A DNA stretch of 64,000 nucleotides from Trueperella abortisuis (GCF_030811095.1 NZ_JAUSQL010000001.1:682001-746000), one strand, 5' to 3'; shown: positions 1-8,787, numbered from the stretch's first letter. The notes: generated from the sequence alone by a model not told the origin. Numbers and translations: made by a program.

Positions 1-2
1 GG

Positions 3-329
3 ATCGCCACGACGAGGCTGTCCCAACAGTGGGGGTTCACGACGTCGAGCAAGTACGTCTACGAAGACTACGACGTCGCGCTGCACATGGTCGCCACCGG
101 ACTCGGCATCGCGGTCTTGCCCAAGCTCGGGCTGGGTACGCTTCCCGACGGCGTGAAGGTGCGGATGCTGACGGGCCTCGGCACCCGCCGGCTCGTCTTA
201 TGCGTCTCCGCGGCACGCTCGCGGCAGTCCGACACCATCGATCACACGTGCAAGGTACTGCGCCAGATCGCGCTCACGCAGTGGGAACAGAGGGACATGA
301 ACGCGGCCCCAACCACCACTCAGGTGTAA
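3..329 (+). CDS. LysR-type regulator, C-terminal part (truncated by window edge)
   Basis: Open from the left edge in frame 3 and closed by TAA at 327-329, giving about 108 residues. The translation contains EDYDVALHMVATGLGIAVLPKL, whose VATGLGIAVLP segment is typical of the second lobe of LysR effector-binding domains, where a bound small molecule is read out. The DNA-binding helix-turn-helix lies outside the window. The gene converges on the AbgT/M20 pair, so it could regulate that pair, but unlike most LysR regulators it is not divergent from it. The LysR assignment rests on this short C-terminal piece only. Confidence 0.6.
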   Translation: MATTRLSQQWGFTTSSKYVYEDYDVALHMVATGLGIAVLPKLGLGTLPDGVKVRMLTGLGTRRLVLCVSAARSRQSDTIDHTCKVLRQIALTQWEQRDMNAAPTTTQV

Positions 330-342
330 GTCGGGGCCGCGT
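301..342 (+). terminator. Hairpin over the stop codon of the LysR gene
   Basis: ACGCGGCCCC at 301-310 pairs perfectly with GGGGCCGCGT at 333-342, around a 22-base loop that contains the TAA stop. There is no U-tract. It lies between two converging genes and could stop transcription from both sides. Confidence 0.45.
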
Positions 343-372
343 CACCGCGTCGCCGGGTGAGAGCGCGAGGCG

Positions 373-1554
373 TTAGGCCTTGGCGAGGCGTTCGCGATTC
401 TTCACGACGTCGATGCACAGCTGCAGGGCGATCTCGAGGGCGTCCTCGTCGAAGCCGAAGCTCGGGTTGTGGTGGCCGGCGTCGAAGCCCTTCTCGGGGT
501 TTCCGGCGCCGACGAACACGTACGTGGCCGGCGCGACGCGGGAGAACTCGGCAAAGTCCTCCCCGCCCAACATGGCCTCATCCGCGATGACCTTGCCCGG
601 CCAATGCGACTCGGCGAGCTCACGCACGATCGCCGTGCGCGCCGGGTCGTTCCACGTCATGGGGTAGCCCACGAGGTAGTCAAGGTCGATGGCGAGGCCA
701 GGGTTGGCCCGTTCCATGCCCGCGCACAGGTCCTCCATGACGGAGCGCACCCGGGCCTGGACCTCGTCCTTGTGCGTGCGCACGACGCCGCCAATGCGGG
801 CCGTGGGCGGGATGACGTTGAGGGCGTCGGCGGTGCCGGCCTCCATGAAGGTGGTGGTGACGACGGCGGGCTGGCGGCCATCGACGCGGGTGGCGGCGAT
901 GGAGAGGAGCTGGTTGGCCATCGTCGTCGCTGCAATGACGGGCGAGACGGCGGACTCCGGGGTGGAGGCGTGGGCGCCCTGACCCGTGAAGGTCATCGTC
1001 CACAGGTCCGAGTTTGCCGACGCCGGCCCGTCCTTGATGTCGACGAGTCCGACGGGGACGGTGGCCCACAGGTGGAAGCCGAAAATGTAGTCGAAGTCGT
1101 TGAACTGGCCGGTGGCGACCATCTCCTTCGCGCCGCCCGGAGGGGTCTCCTCGGCGTGTTGGAAGATCCCCACGATCGTCCCGTCAAGCTCTCCTAGGTG
1201 GTCCTCCACCCACGCCATGGCGGAGAGCACGACGGACATGTGCCCGTCGTGCCCGCAGCCGTGCATGCGGTGGGGGATCTTGGAGGCGAAGTCGAGGTCG
1301 GGGCGATCCTCGTCCATGACCAGCCCGTCAATGTCCGTGCGCAGGCCGATCTTCGGCCCGGGGCGCCCGGTGTCGAACACCGCGATGAGCGATGTCGGCG
1401 TCGGGTTGGACAGTTGCGCGTGCGGGGCGCGCCGGGAGAGCACCTCGCGTAGATACCTCACGGTCTCGTGCTCCTCGAAGGAGGCCTCGGGGTGGGCGTG
1501 CAGGTGCCTGCGCCACGCGATCATGTCGTGCACATATGGTTCAGTATCACTCAT
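373..1554 (-). CDS. M20 family metallo-amidohydrolase
   Basis: 393 residues. A zinc-dependent peptidase/amidohydrolase of the M20D type, the family of aminobenzoyl-glutamate, hippurate and N-acyl-amino-acid hydrolases. Visible motifs are MHGCGHDGH (about residues 98-106, with the metal-binding Cys and His), HAEE (133-136, catalytic Glu and a ligand), GGEDFAEF and AGHHNPSF near the C-terminus. The start has GAGGA about six bases upstream. It lies 30 bases downstream of an AbgT-type transporter on the same strand, so the two probably import and then cleave a p-aminobenzoyl-glutamate-like or other N-acyl amino acid. A six-base palindrome (GATAGG-TT-CCTATC, 1566-1579) sits between them. The exact substrate cannot be read from sequence. 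Confidence 0.88.
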   Translation of the reverse strand: MSDTEPYVHDMIAWRRHLHAHPEASFEEHETVRYLREVLSRRAPHAQLSNPTPTSLIAVFDTGRPGPKIGLRTDIDGLVMDEDRPDLDFASKIPHRMHGCGHDGHMSVVLSAMAWVEDHLGELDGTIVGIFQHAEETPPGGAKEMVATGQFNDFDYIFGFHLWATVPVGLVDIKDGPASANSDLWTMTFTGQGAHASTPESAVSPVIAATTMANQLLSIAATRVDGRQPAVVTTTFMEAGTADALNVIPPTARIGGVVRTHKDEVQARVRSVMEDLCAGMERANPGLAIDLDYLVGYPMTWNDPARTAIVRELAESHWPGKVIADEAMLGGEDFAEFSRVAPATYVFVGAGNPEKGFDAGHHNPSFGFDEDALEIALQLCIDVVKNRERLAKA

Positions 1555-1584
1555 TGTTATTCCTCGATAGGTTCCTATCTGACC

Positions 1585-3120
1585 TTAGCTGAGGTAGATC
1601 GGGCCCTCCACGCCCACCGGGAAGCCGAGCAGGTACCAGACGATCATCAGCAGGGTCCACACGATCCCGAGCGCAATAGAGTAGGGCAAGAGCGTGGCGA
1701 TGAAGGTCCCCATGCCGAGCTTCTTCTGGTAGCGCTGAGCCACCGCGAGGACGAGGGCGAAGTAGGGGAACATCGGCGTGATCGGGTTCGTGATGGCGTC
1801 GCCGATGCGATAGATCATCTGGGTGAAGGCCGGGTGGTAGCCCAACACCATCATCATCGGTACGAAGATCGGGGCGAGGATGGCCCACTTGGCCGATGCC
1901 GAGCCGATGAAGATGTTGATGAAGGCCGAAATGGCGATGATGCCAATGATCAGCACCACGCCGTGTGAGCCCTGGAGGAGCTCCGCGCCCTTGATCGCCA
2001 GGATCGCGCCCATCTGGGAGGCGGTGATGTAGGAGAGCATCTGGGAGGCGAAGAAGACGATGACGATGAAGGATGCCATCTGCGCCATCGACTCGGTCAT
2101 CATGCGGGTCACGTCACGCGATTCCTTGATCGTTCCGGCGATGAGGCCGTAGACCAGGCCGGGGATGAAGAAGAAGATCGCGATGAGCAGGCCGATCCCG
2201 TTCATGAGCGGGGAGGCTGTCGTCAGGGAGCCCGTCTCGGCGTTTCGCATGAAGGAGTTGCTCGGGATGCAGATGGCGACGATGACAACGACGAAGATGA
2301 GGATCGAGATGAAGGCCCAGCGGTTGGCCTTGCGCTGCCGTTCGGTCACATCCACCGGGGCGGTGTCGATGTCGGCGCCCTCTGCGGGGTTGTAGGCGCC
2401 CAGACGCGGCATCGTGACCTTGGTGGTGATCACCCACAGGACCGGTAGCAGGACGACGACGGAGGCGGCGATGAAGTACCAGTTCATGGCAACGTTGGTC
2501 TGGATCGTCGGGTCGATGAGCTCGGCGGCGGGCTGGGTGAAGCCCTGCACGAGTGCGTCAGACATGCCGAGCATGAGGTTGGCGGCGAAGCCGCCGGTAG
2601 CGGCCGCGTAGGCGAGCGCGACGCCGGCGAGCGGGTGCCACCCCATGCCGAGGAAAATCATCGCTGACAGCGGCGGGAGGACGATCGGGGCGGCGTCGCC
2701 GGCGATGTTTCCCAGCAGCCCGAGGAAGGCGATCGTCGGGATGATGAGGACCTTCGGGGCCGAGGAGGCCGCGCGATGGAGGGCAACCTGGAACCATCCC
2801 GATCGCTCGGCGACGCCGATACCCAGCATGACGATAAGGACCACGGCCAAGGGCGCGAAGGATCCGAAGGTCTTCGCGCTATCGCCGACGACGATGCGCA
2901 TGCCGTCGACCGTGAGGAGGTTGACCGCCGTGAGGGTTTCGCCGGTGCCGGGGTGGACCGCAGACCAGCCCGTGAGGCCGGCGATGGCCGACAGGACGAG
3001 GACGGCCACGCAGAGGCTGAAGAAGATGATGATGGGATCGGGAAGGCGGTTTCCCGACCATTCGACGAAGTTGAGGAAGCGATCCATCAGCCCCTTTTTT
3101 GGCTTGGTCTGTGCACTCAT
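1585..3120 (-). CDS. AbgT family transporter (p-aminobenzoyl-glutamate type)
   Basis: 511 residues with many hydrophobic segments, the usual size for AbgT. It starts MSAQTKPKKGLMDRFLNFVEW, followed by GNRLPDPIIIFF, the characteristic entry into the first membrane helix of this family. AbgT members import p-aminobenzoyl-glutamate in E. coli; others export sulfonamides. AAAGG lies upstream of the ATG. It is the first gene of a two-gene unit with the M20 hydrolase, which supports an uptake-and-cleavage role. The 122 bases upstream, towards EcfT, contain no gene; GATAGT in that gap is a possible -10 on this strand. Confidence 0.87.
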   Translation of the reverse strand: MSAQTKPKKGLMDRFLNFVEWSGNRLPDPIIIFFSLCVAVLVLSAIAGLTGWSAVHPGTGETLTAVNLLTVDGMRIVVGDSAKTFGSFAPLAVVLIVMLGIGVAERSGWFQVALHRAASSAPKVLIIPTIAFLGLLGNIAGDAAPIVLPPLSAMIFLGMGWHPLAGVALAYAAATGGFAANLMLGMSDALVQGFTQPAAELIDPTIQTNVAMNWYFIAASVVVLLPVLWVITTKVTMPRLGAYNPAEGADIDTAPVDVTERQRKANRWAFISILIFVVVIVAICIPSNSFMRNAETGSLTTASPLMNGIGLLIAIFFFIPGLVYGLIAGTIKESRDVTRMMTESMAQMASFIVIVFFASQMLSYITASQMGAILAIKGAELLQGSHGVVLIIGIIAISAFINIFIGSASAKWAILAPIFVPMMMVLGYHPAFTQMIYRIGDAITNPITPMFPYFALVLAVAQRYQKKLGMGTFIATLLPYSIALGIVWTLLMIVWYLLGFPVGVEGPIYLS

Positions 3121-3242
3121 ATCGAGCCTTTCTCATCGGTGCCCGTGGTCTCGGCGTTCGCCGATTTCCTGACACTATCGGTCCAGCGCCCCGGTTCGTA
3201 ATATCTGGGCGAAGCTTCTCAGGATCTGGATGGGGCCGGAGG

Positions 3243-4073
3243 CTACATAAACGGATTCCAGAAACGCCCGCCGTTGATCTGAACCAGTGCGATCGCGGCG
3301 GCGACGACGCCGCCGCTGAGGGCCACGACCGCCCAGTCACCCGCCAACATGTTGCGCGCAGAGATCCACGTGCGCTTTTTCTCACGCCCGAATCCGCGCA
3401 GCTCCATCGCGGCCGCGATGGACTCGATGTGGTCGAAGGTGCCGAGGAGGAGCGGAATAAGGATGCGCGAGACGTTTCGTACGCGCGTGGTCAGGGGAAC
3501 CTTGCGCGAAATGTCGAGGCCGCGAGCCTGCTGGGCGAGGGATATGGTGGTGAACTCTCGTTGGATATCCGGGATAAAGCGCAGGGCGAGGGCAACGGCA
3601 TAGGCGAAGCGGTAGGGGACCCCGATCTTGTTGAGCGAGGCTGCGAACTCGCTCGGCGGTGTTGTGCCCACGAAGGTGAGGACCGCGGGCAGGACCGCGA
3701 AGTATTTCAGCGTGACAAGGCTCTGGTAAAAGAGTTGCTCCTGCGTGAGATCCCATCGGCCAGGGCCGTCGACGATCATGTGGGTGGTGCCGAACAACTC
3801 CGTGCCGTACATGGGCGCAAAGAGGTAGATGAGGAGGTTGTTGAGCACCATGAAGACGAAGATGAGGGTGATGACCACCCGCATGTCGCGCAACTTGAGC
3901 CGTGCCGCCACCCACATGCCGATATTGATGGCGGCCAGCGCCACGAGCAGGCGCACGTCGAACGTCACCGCTGCCGCCACGATGAGCGCGATGACGATGA
4001 GGAGCTTCGCGGTGCCGGTGAGGCGGTGGATCGGGCTGGTGCGTTCAATGTAGCCCAGGATCGAGTTAGCCAC
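3243..4073 (-). CDS. ecfT: ECF transporter transmembrane protein EcfT
   Basis: 276 residues. The membrane coupling subunit of an energy-coupling-factor vitamin/nutrient importer. The N-terminal half carries several membrane helices. The two Ala-Arg-Gly coupling motifs that contact the ATPases are visible as AQQARGLD (about residue 182) and AMELRGFG (about residue 228). The start overlaps the end of the EcfA gene by eight bases, so the two are translationally coupled. It is the last gene of the SAM hydrolase - S component - EcfA - EcfT operon. Confidence 0.9.
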   Translation of the reverse strand: MANSILGYIERTSPIHRLTGTAKLLIVIALIVAAAVTFDVRLLVALAAINIGMWVAARLKLRDMRVVITLIFVFMVLNNLLIYLFAPMYGTELFGTTHMIVDGPGRWDLTQEQLFYQSLVTLKYFAVLPAVLTFVGTTPPSEFAASLNKIGVPYRFAYAVALALRFIPDIQREFTTISLAQQARGLDISRKVPLTTRVRNVSRILIPLLLGTFDHIESIAAAMELRGFGREKKRTWISARNMLAGDWAVVALSGGVVAAAIALVQINGGRFWNPFM

Positions 4074-5859
4074 GTGCGCCTCCGTTCACGACGCCGTCGG
4101 CCCCAGCCGCGTCCTCGGCCTCGGTCGCGGCCGCTGCGGTTTTGCTACGCCGGTCGCGGTCGACCTCGATGAACTTGCGCACGAGCGCCTCGGCGTCGAG
4201 GCCGTAACGCTCGGCGAGCGTGTAGAGCCCGGTGGTGACGAGGTCGGCTCGGGCGGTGACGTCCGGGTCGGTGAGGACCACTGAGGGTGGTGCGTCGGCG
4301 ATGATCTTGCCCTCGGAGATGACGAGCGTGCGCTCGGTGTAATCGAGCGCGAGGTGCATGTCATGGGTGATGAGGATGACGGTCGTGCCAGAGTCGTTGA
4401 GCTCGGCGAGGAAGTCCATGAACTCCGTGTAATGGCGGAAATCCTGGCCGGCGGTGGGCTCGTCGAGGATGAGGATTTCCGGGCCGAGGGCGAGCATGAT
4501 AGCGATCGTCACGCGCTTCTTCTGGCCGTGCGAGAGCGCTGCGACTGGCCAGGATCTAAACGGCCACAACCCGCACACCTTGAGCGCGTGGTCGGTGCGC
4601 TTGGCGATCTCCTCCTCAGACATGCCGCGGGCGCGCAAGCCCAACTCGACCTCCTCGCGGATGAACGCGCTAGAAAGCATCTGGCCCGGCTCCTGAAGAA
4701 CGAAGCCCACGCGCTCACCGTGCTGGGCCAGCGACCACTGCGCCGCGTCCTGCCCGCCAATAAGAATGGTGCCGCCGGTCGGCTTGACGAATCCGGCGAC
4801 CGCACGGGCCAGCGTGGACTTGCCCGCACCATTCGACCCGACGATCCCAACCATCGAGCCTTCCGTAATCGTCGTGGAGAGGTTCTCGAGCACACTCACG
4901 TCAGCGAGGTCACCGCCGCGCTCGTAAGCGACACAGACGTTCGCGACGTCTATCGCATTTGGGCGTGTCTCGGCGTGAGGCTCGTCGACGGTACTAGCCG
5001 CAAATGCCGCGAGCCGGGCGACGGCGTCGGCGGAAAGAGCGGTGCGCGCGACGTTGGAGGGGTGAATCTCAGGCGTTACGTCGATTCCGGCGTACCGTAG
5101 CGCCGTGGCGTGCAAGGGTGGGCGGATACCGTTGGCCTCGAGCAGGCCGGAGGCGACCATCGCGTCGGGCGGGAGGTCGGCCACGATTTCGCCGTCGTTC
5201 ATGAGGATGATGCGGTCGACTGGGCGATGGAGCACCTCCTCCAGGCGGTGCTCGATGATGATGACGGTCGTTCCCTCGCCGTTGAGGCGGTCGATGAGCT
5301 CAATGGTGGCACGCCCGGAGGCGGGGTCGAGCATGGCGAGGGGCTCGTCGAAGAGGAGGATATCGACGTCGTCGACCAGCACGCCTGCCATCGCCACGCG
5401 CTGCTTCTGCCCGCCGGAGAGGTCCTGCGGGGCGGAGTCGAGATGCCCCTCGATACCCACGCGCGAGGCGGCCTCGAACGCGGCCGGGCCCATGAGATCT
5501 TGGGGAACCATCTGGTTCTCGAGTGAGAAGGCGATGTCCTCGGCTACGGTCAGGCCCACGAACTGCGTAGAACAGTCCTGGAGGACCGTACCGACGTGGC
5601 GTGAGACATCCACGAGGCTTGCCGACGACGGGTCAAGGCCCGCGATCGAGACCGAACCCTCGACCACGCGGCCGTCGAAATGGCTGAACGCCAAGGAATT
5701 CAGCACGTTGATGAGCGTGGACTTGCCGCACCCCGACCGCCCGACGATCGCGACTTTTTCGCCCTCCTCAATCGTCAGAGAGATCCCACGCAGGGTGGGC
5801 TCCGCCTGGCTCTTGTATTGGAAGGTCAGGTTCTTGATCTCGATGAGCGGTCGGGGCAA
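4066..5859 (-). CDS. ecfA: ECF transporter ATPase, two fused ATP-binding domains
   Basis: 597 residues holding two complete ABC ATPase domains in one chain. Domain 1 has Walker A GRSGCGKS (40-47), signature LSGGQ (147-151) and Walker B ILLFDEP (about 167-173). Domain 2 has Walker A GSNGAGKS (341-348), a signature altered to LSHGQ (442-446) and Walker B ILILDEP (about 462-468). This is the fused EcfA1-EcfA2 form that powers ECF importers. The second signature has His where Gly is usual, so the two ATP sites may not be equivalent. The gene begins four bases after the S-component stop and overlaps ecfT. An acidic, alanine-rich tail follows the second domain. Confidence 0.92.
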   Translation of the reverse strand: MPRPLIEIKNLTFQYKSQAEPTLRGISLTIEEGEKVAIVGRSGCGKSTLINVLNSLAFSHFDGRVVEGSVSIAGLDPSSASLVDVSRHVGTVLQDCSTQFVGLTVAEDIAFSLENQMVPQDLMGPAAFEAASRVGIEGHLDSAPQDLSGGQKQRVAMAGVLVDDVDILLFDEPLAMLDPASGRATIELIDRLNGEGTTVIIIEHRLEEVLHRPVDRIILMNDGEIVADLPPDAMVASGLLEANGIRPPLHATALRYAGIDVTPEIHPSNVARTALSADAVARLAAFAASTVDEPHAETRPNAIDVANVCVAYERGGDLADVSVLENLSTTITEGSMVGIVGSNGAGKSTLARAVAGFVKPTGGTILIGGQDAAQWSLAQHGERVGFVLQEPGQMLSSAFIREEVELGLRARGMSEEEIAKRTDHALKVCGLWPFRSWPVAALSHGQKKRVTIAIMLALGPEILILDEPTAGQDFRHYTEFMDFLAELNDSGTTVILITHDMHLALDYTERTLVISEGKIIADAPPSVVLTDPDVTARADLVTTGLYTLAERYGLDAEALVRKFIEVDRDRRSKTAAAATEAEDAAGADGVVNGGARG

Positions 5860-5863
5860 GGTG

Positions 5864-6421
5864 CTAGGCCTCCTGGCGCAGCGTACCCGAGCCGGTGCGG
5901 GTACGCGCGTAGATGACGAGGATGAGGGTGCCGAGCACGCAGGTGGTCACGGAGTTTGACGCGAAGGCGAAGGCGCCCTGCGTGAAAACCTTCGAGGAGG
6001 GCTCGGAGTAGATGAGGATGTCACCGATTGGTGCCACGGCCAGCCACGCGACGGCATGGGCCACGACGACTCCGAGGTTGAATCGGAGCAGGGTCTTCGA
6101 CCCGAAGTCGCCCTCGCGCACGCGGTTACCCACGAGGAAAAGACCGATAAGCAAGCCGAAGACGAGGGTGGCGAGTTCCCACGAAAGCCAGATACCCCAG
6201 GTGGCATCGATGAGCAGGTGGCCGATGAATCCGGCCAGCGCGCCGACGACCGGGCCGTACAAGACGGCGAGGACGGCGAGCACGGCGTACTGTGGCGAGA
6301 TCGTGGTGTTGGGAATCGGGGACGGGATCGCCACGAAGCGGCCCAGCACGAAGAACAGGGCGGCGCCGATGCCGATCGCCACCACCTGAACGACGGGGGA
6401 GACCTTGGTGAACTTGGACAT
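5864..6421 (-). CDS. ECF transporter S component, UPF0397-type
   Basis: 185 residues from the ATG at 6421, which is preceded by AAAGAGAA; an upstream ATG at 6469 would add a non-conserved hydrophilic leader. It is the substrate-binding membrane subunit of the ECF importer. VVAIGIGAALFFVLGRF near the start, IPNTTISPQYAVLAV, and the C-terminal AVAPIGDILIY-like and TRTGSGTLR segments recall the UPF0397 proteins of streptococci and lactobacilli, often labelled as riboflavin S components. The true ligand of that subfamily is not settled as far as I know. Its place between a SAM hydrolase-like gene and EcfA suggests a nucleoside- or methionine-related ligand instead (inference). Confidence 0.85.
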   Translation of the reverse strand: MSKFTKVSPVVQVVAIGIGAALFFVLGRFVAIPSPIPNTTISPQYAVLAVLAVLYGPVVGALAGFIGHLLIDATWGIWLSWELATLVFGLLIGLFLVGNRVREGDFGSKTLLRFNLGVVVAHAVAWLAVAPIGDILIYSEPSSKVFTQGAFAFASNSVTTCVLGTLILVIYARTRTGSGTLRQEA

Positions 6422-6472
6422 GGGAGTATTCTCTTTCGATTGGTGCCGCGAGGGTAGTCGAGGCGGCATGCC

Positions 6473-7309
6473 TTATTGCTTGGAAAGCGTGATCCGCCAC
6501 ACCGGGCCCGTGCCGATGTTGAACGCACGGGCGTAGGAGCCGCGGTTGATGGCCACTGCCATGCGGTCGAGCGAGTTGACGTAGGCGAGGGATTCGCCGA
6601 CCTCGACCGAGGCGAAGGACGGGACGTAGGTGACGTGGTTGGCGTGGACGACGCGATCGTCGTGGATGACGTGCATGCGCACGCGGTCTCCGAAGTTAAA
6701 ACCGAGCCCGAGGAACTGGGTGCGCGTAATTGAGGTCCACAGCGAACCGTAGCGGACGTCGAGTGCGTCGATGGTTCCCGTGATGGAGTCTTCGCAGATG
6801 ACTGGCTCGCTCACCGGAAGGAGGGTCAGCTGCGTCGGGTCAAGGGAGGGGCCAACCTCCGGGTATGAGATGATGCCGGCCGCCAGGCGGGCACCCGTAT
6901 AGGCGTAGACGTCGCGGCCGTGGAAGGTGTATGAGGCCTCCGAGCCGCGCAGTCGGTTCGCGGTCTCGTCGATCTCGCGCACCTCGGTGATGCCGAAGAT
7001 CGACGAAACATGGGTGAGGGTGCCGTTGTCTGGGGTCACGATGTAGTGCCCCGTGGCCGTCTTCGCCACCACGGACTTGCGCTGCGAACCCACGCCCGGA
7101 TCCACCACCGAGACGAAGACTGTGCCTTCGGGCCAGTAGTCGATGGTCTGGGCCAGGCGGTAGGAGCCCTCCCAGATGTTGTAGGGCGGGATGTTGTGGG
7201 TGAGGTTGTAAATCTGCAGGGTGGAATCGCAGGAGAGGGCGACGCCGTACATCGCGGCCACCGCGCCGTCATCCAAACCGAAATCAGACTGAATAACTAG
7301 TGCTTTCAC
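6473..7309 (-). CDS. SAM hydroxide adenosyltransferase (DUF62 / SAM hydrolase) family protein
   Basis: 278 residues from the GTG at 7309. The protein opens VKALVIQSDFGLDDGAVAAM and contains YNLTHNIPPYNI, WPEGTVFVSVVDPGVGS, VTPDNGTLTHV and FHGRDVYA, the characteristic blocks of the chlorinase/fluorinase-like family. Most bacterial members split S-adenosylmethionine to adenosine and methionine using hydroxide. The reading frame stays open far upstream, but that part lies antisense to rplM and shows no homology. No ribosome-binding site precedes the GTG; TACGAT at -12 to -7 suggests a leaderless transcript. It heads the ECF transporter operon, with 51 bases before the S component. Confidence 0.9.
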   Translation of the reverse strand: MKALVIQSDFGLDDGAVAAMYGVALSCDSTLQIYNLTHNIPPYNIWEGSYRLAQTIDYWPEGTVFVSVVDPGVGSQRKSVVAKTATGHYIVTPDNGTLTHVSSIFGITEVREIDETANRLRGSEASYTFHGRDVYAYTGARLAAGIISYPEVGPSLDPTQLTLLPVSEPVICEDSITGTIDALDVRYGSLWTSITRTQFLGLGFNFGDRVRMHVIHDDRVVHANHVTYVPSFASVEVGESLAYVNSLDRMAVAINRGSYARAFNIGTGPVWRITLSKQ

Positions 7310-7315
7310 ACGTGC

Positions 7316-7321
7316 ATCGTA
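7316..7321 (-). promoter_or_regulatory. -10 element for a leaderless DUF62-ECF operon transcript
   Basis: TACGAT on the minus strand occupies -12 to -7 relative to the GTG start at 7309, which would place transcription start on the G of the start codon. There is no Shine-Dalgarno sequence. Confidence 0.45.
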
Positions 7322-7522
7322 TATGTTGAACGTCCCCCCAAGGTGAAGCCTTCCAAGGGTCGGACACCATGAACGGGTTGCGGCGAGGACCGTGTCCGCC
7401 CTCGTCCGGCAGGTGTCATGACCATGTAGAATCTCGTTCCATATCCGAGCCTGGGCGCTATCAGATTCGAGCTTTCTGTGGCGGCGTCGTTGGTGGAACT
7501 GGCCACACAGCGCCGCGCACCT

Positions 7523-7552
7523 TTGACGCAAATCTTGTGCGCTGATTACAAT
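7523..7552 (+). promoter_or_regulatory. Promoter of rplM-rpsI
   Basis: TTGACG (7523-7528), an 18-base spacer and TACAAT (7547-7552) make a near-consensus housekeeping promoter. The predicted start near 7559 leaves a leader of about 114 bases before rplM. That leader contains AGCGG...CCGCT, a small stem that could serve ribosomal-protein feedback; this is a guess. The rest of the 7310-7672 gap holds no gene; a second -10-like TAGAAT lies at 7427-7432. Confidence 0.65.
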
Positions 7553-7672
7553 AAAAAGTCGTTGTGCCCTGATGCTTTTCCCACTCGTCTCGGCACGGCG
7601 GCGAAACTGACCATTTGGCACGTAGCGGCAAAGCCATCCGCTAGCCAAACATGAGTAGAAAAGGCTACGCAA

Positions 7673-8113
7673 GTGCGCACTTTTACACCGAAGCCCGGTG
7701 ACATCGAGAAGAAGTGGTACGTCATTGACGCCACCGATGTCGTCCTTGGCCGACTGGCAGCCCAGGTTGCCCCCTTGCTCCGTGGGAAGCATAAGCCGAC
7801 TTTTGCTCCGCACGTTGACACGGGTGACTTCGTCATCGTCATCAATGCTGACAAGGTCGCTCTGACCGGTATGAAGCATACGCAGAAGATGGCTTACCGC
7901 CACTCCGGTTTCCCGGGTGGGCTGAAGGCCACCTCGTACGCAGAGCTTCTCGAGGAGAATCCTGAGCGCGCCATCTACAAGGCCGTTGCCGGCATGCTCC
8001 CCAAGGGCACCCTCGGACGTCAGCAGCTGAGCAAGCTCAAGATCTACCGTGGCGCTGAGCACCCGCATTCCGCTCAGAAGCCCGAGGTCTACGAGCTCAA
8101 GGCTGCCAAGTAA
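7673..8113 (+). CDS. rplM: 50S ribosomal protein L13
   Basis: 146 residues, the normal size for L13. [17 protein letters not shown] near the start, [16 protein letters not shown], the [12 protein letters not shown] loop and the C-terminal [18 protein letters not shown] are all classic L13 blocks. The start is GTG with AAAGG upstream. L13 is an early-assembling protein of the large ribosomal subunit. It is cotranscribed with rpsI 21 bases downstream, an arrangement conserved across bacteria. Confidence 0.98.
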   Translation: MRTFTPKPGDIEKKWYVIDATDVVLGRLAAQVAPLLRGKHKPTFAPHVDTGDFVIVINADKVALTGMKHTQKMAYRHSGFPGGLKATSYAELLEENPERAIYKAVAGMLPKGTLGRQQLSKLKIYRGAEHPHSAQKPEVYELKAAK

Positions 8114-8134
8114 CCACTTTACTTAAGGAGAACC

Positions 8135-8617
8135 GTGGCACAGACCACCGAAACTGAAGAGCTCGAGGAGCTGAGCTCGTACACTACCGAGACTGCCGAG
8201 GAGCAGACCGGCCAGGGCACCTCCCTGACCGCGCCCGGCGCCGGTCTCGGCCGCCGCAAGGAAGCAGTCGCCCGCGTCCGCCTCGTCCCTGGCACCGGCC
8301 AGTGGACCATCAACGGCCGCACGCTGGAGGACTACTTCCCGAACAAGCTGCACCAGCAGCTCGTCAACGATCCGTTCACCCTGCTTGACCTCAAGGGTCG
8401 CTTCGACGTCATCGCCCGCATCCGTGGCGGCGGCACGAGCGGCCAGGCCGGCGCGCTGCGCCTTGGAATCTCGCGCGCGCTGAACGAGATCGACCGTGAG
8501 GCAAACCGTCCGGCTCTGAAGAAGGCCGGCTTCCTCACCCGCGACGCCCGCGCCGTCGAGCGCAAGAAGGCCGGCCTGAAGAAGGCACGCAAGGCCTCGC
8601 AGTTCTCGAAGCGTTAA
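8135..8617 (+). CDS. rpsI: 30S ribosomal protein S9
   Basis: 160 residues. The conserved S9 core starts at about residue 35 ([19 protein letters not shown]) and ends in the lysine/arginine tail [12 protein letters not shown] that reaches the P-site tRNA. An acidic extension of about 34 residues precedes the core, as in other actinobacterial S9 proteins. AAGGAG lies four bases before the GTG start. A strong hairpin terminator follows. Confidence 0.98.
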   Translation: MAQTTETEELEELSSYTTETAEEQTGQGTSLTAPGAGLGRRKEAVARVRLVPGTGQWTINGRTLEDYFPNKLHQQLVNDPFTLLDLKGRFDVIARIRGGGTSGQAGALRLGISRALNEIDREANRPALKKAGFLTRDARAVERKKAGLKKARKASQFSKR

Positions 8618-8631
8618 TCGCACCCTTTGTA

Positions 8632-8673
8632 TTGGCCCCGCCCGCGCCGGTTCCCCGGCACGGGCGGGGCCAA
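8632..8673 (+). terminator. Terminator after rpsI
   Basis: TTGGCCCCGCCCG (8632-8644) pairs with CGGGCGGGGCCAA (8661-8673) over 13 bp, and the loop itself holds a nested GCCGG-TTCC-CCGGC stem. There is no U-tract, as is common for high-GC actinobacterial terminators. Confidence 0.8.
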
Positions 8674-8743
8674 CCTATTCGTCGGACAAGCAGGCTATCT
8701 CACGAAAGTAGGATGCTACCTTCGCCGGCGCTGGCGGGGCGCG

Positions 8744-8752
8744 TGCGATAAT
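8744..8752 (+). promoter_or_regulatory. Extended -10 promoter of glmM
   Basis: TGCGATAAT is an extended -10 (TGN plus GATAAT). It predicts a start near 8759 and a leader of about 29 bases containing AAAGGAG before the GTG of glmM. Confidence 0.55.
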
Positions 8753-8787
8753 TAGTGGCACATACGCCCATGGTAAAGGAGTAACTC

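Noticed and set aside
6473-8068. A 531-codon minus-strand open frame covering DUF62 and running antisense through rplM
   Set aside because: Only the part from 7309 downwards shows family similarity; the rest is antisense to the conserved L13 gene.
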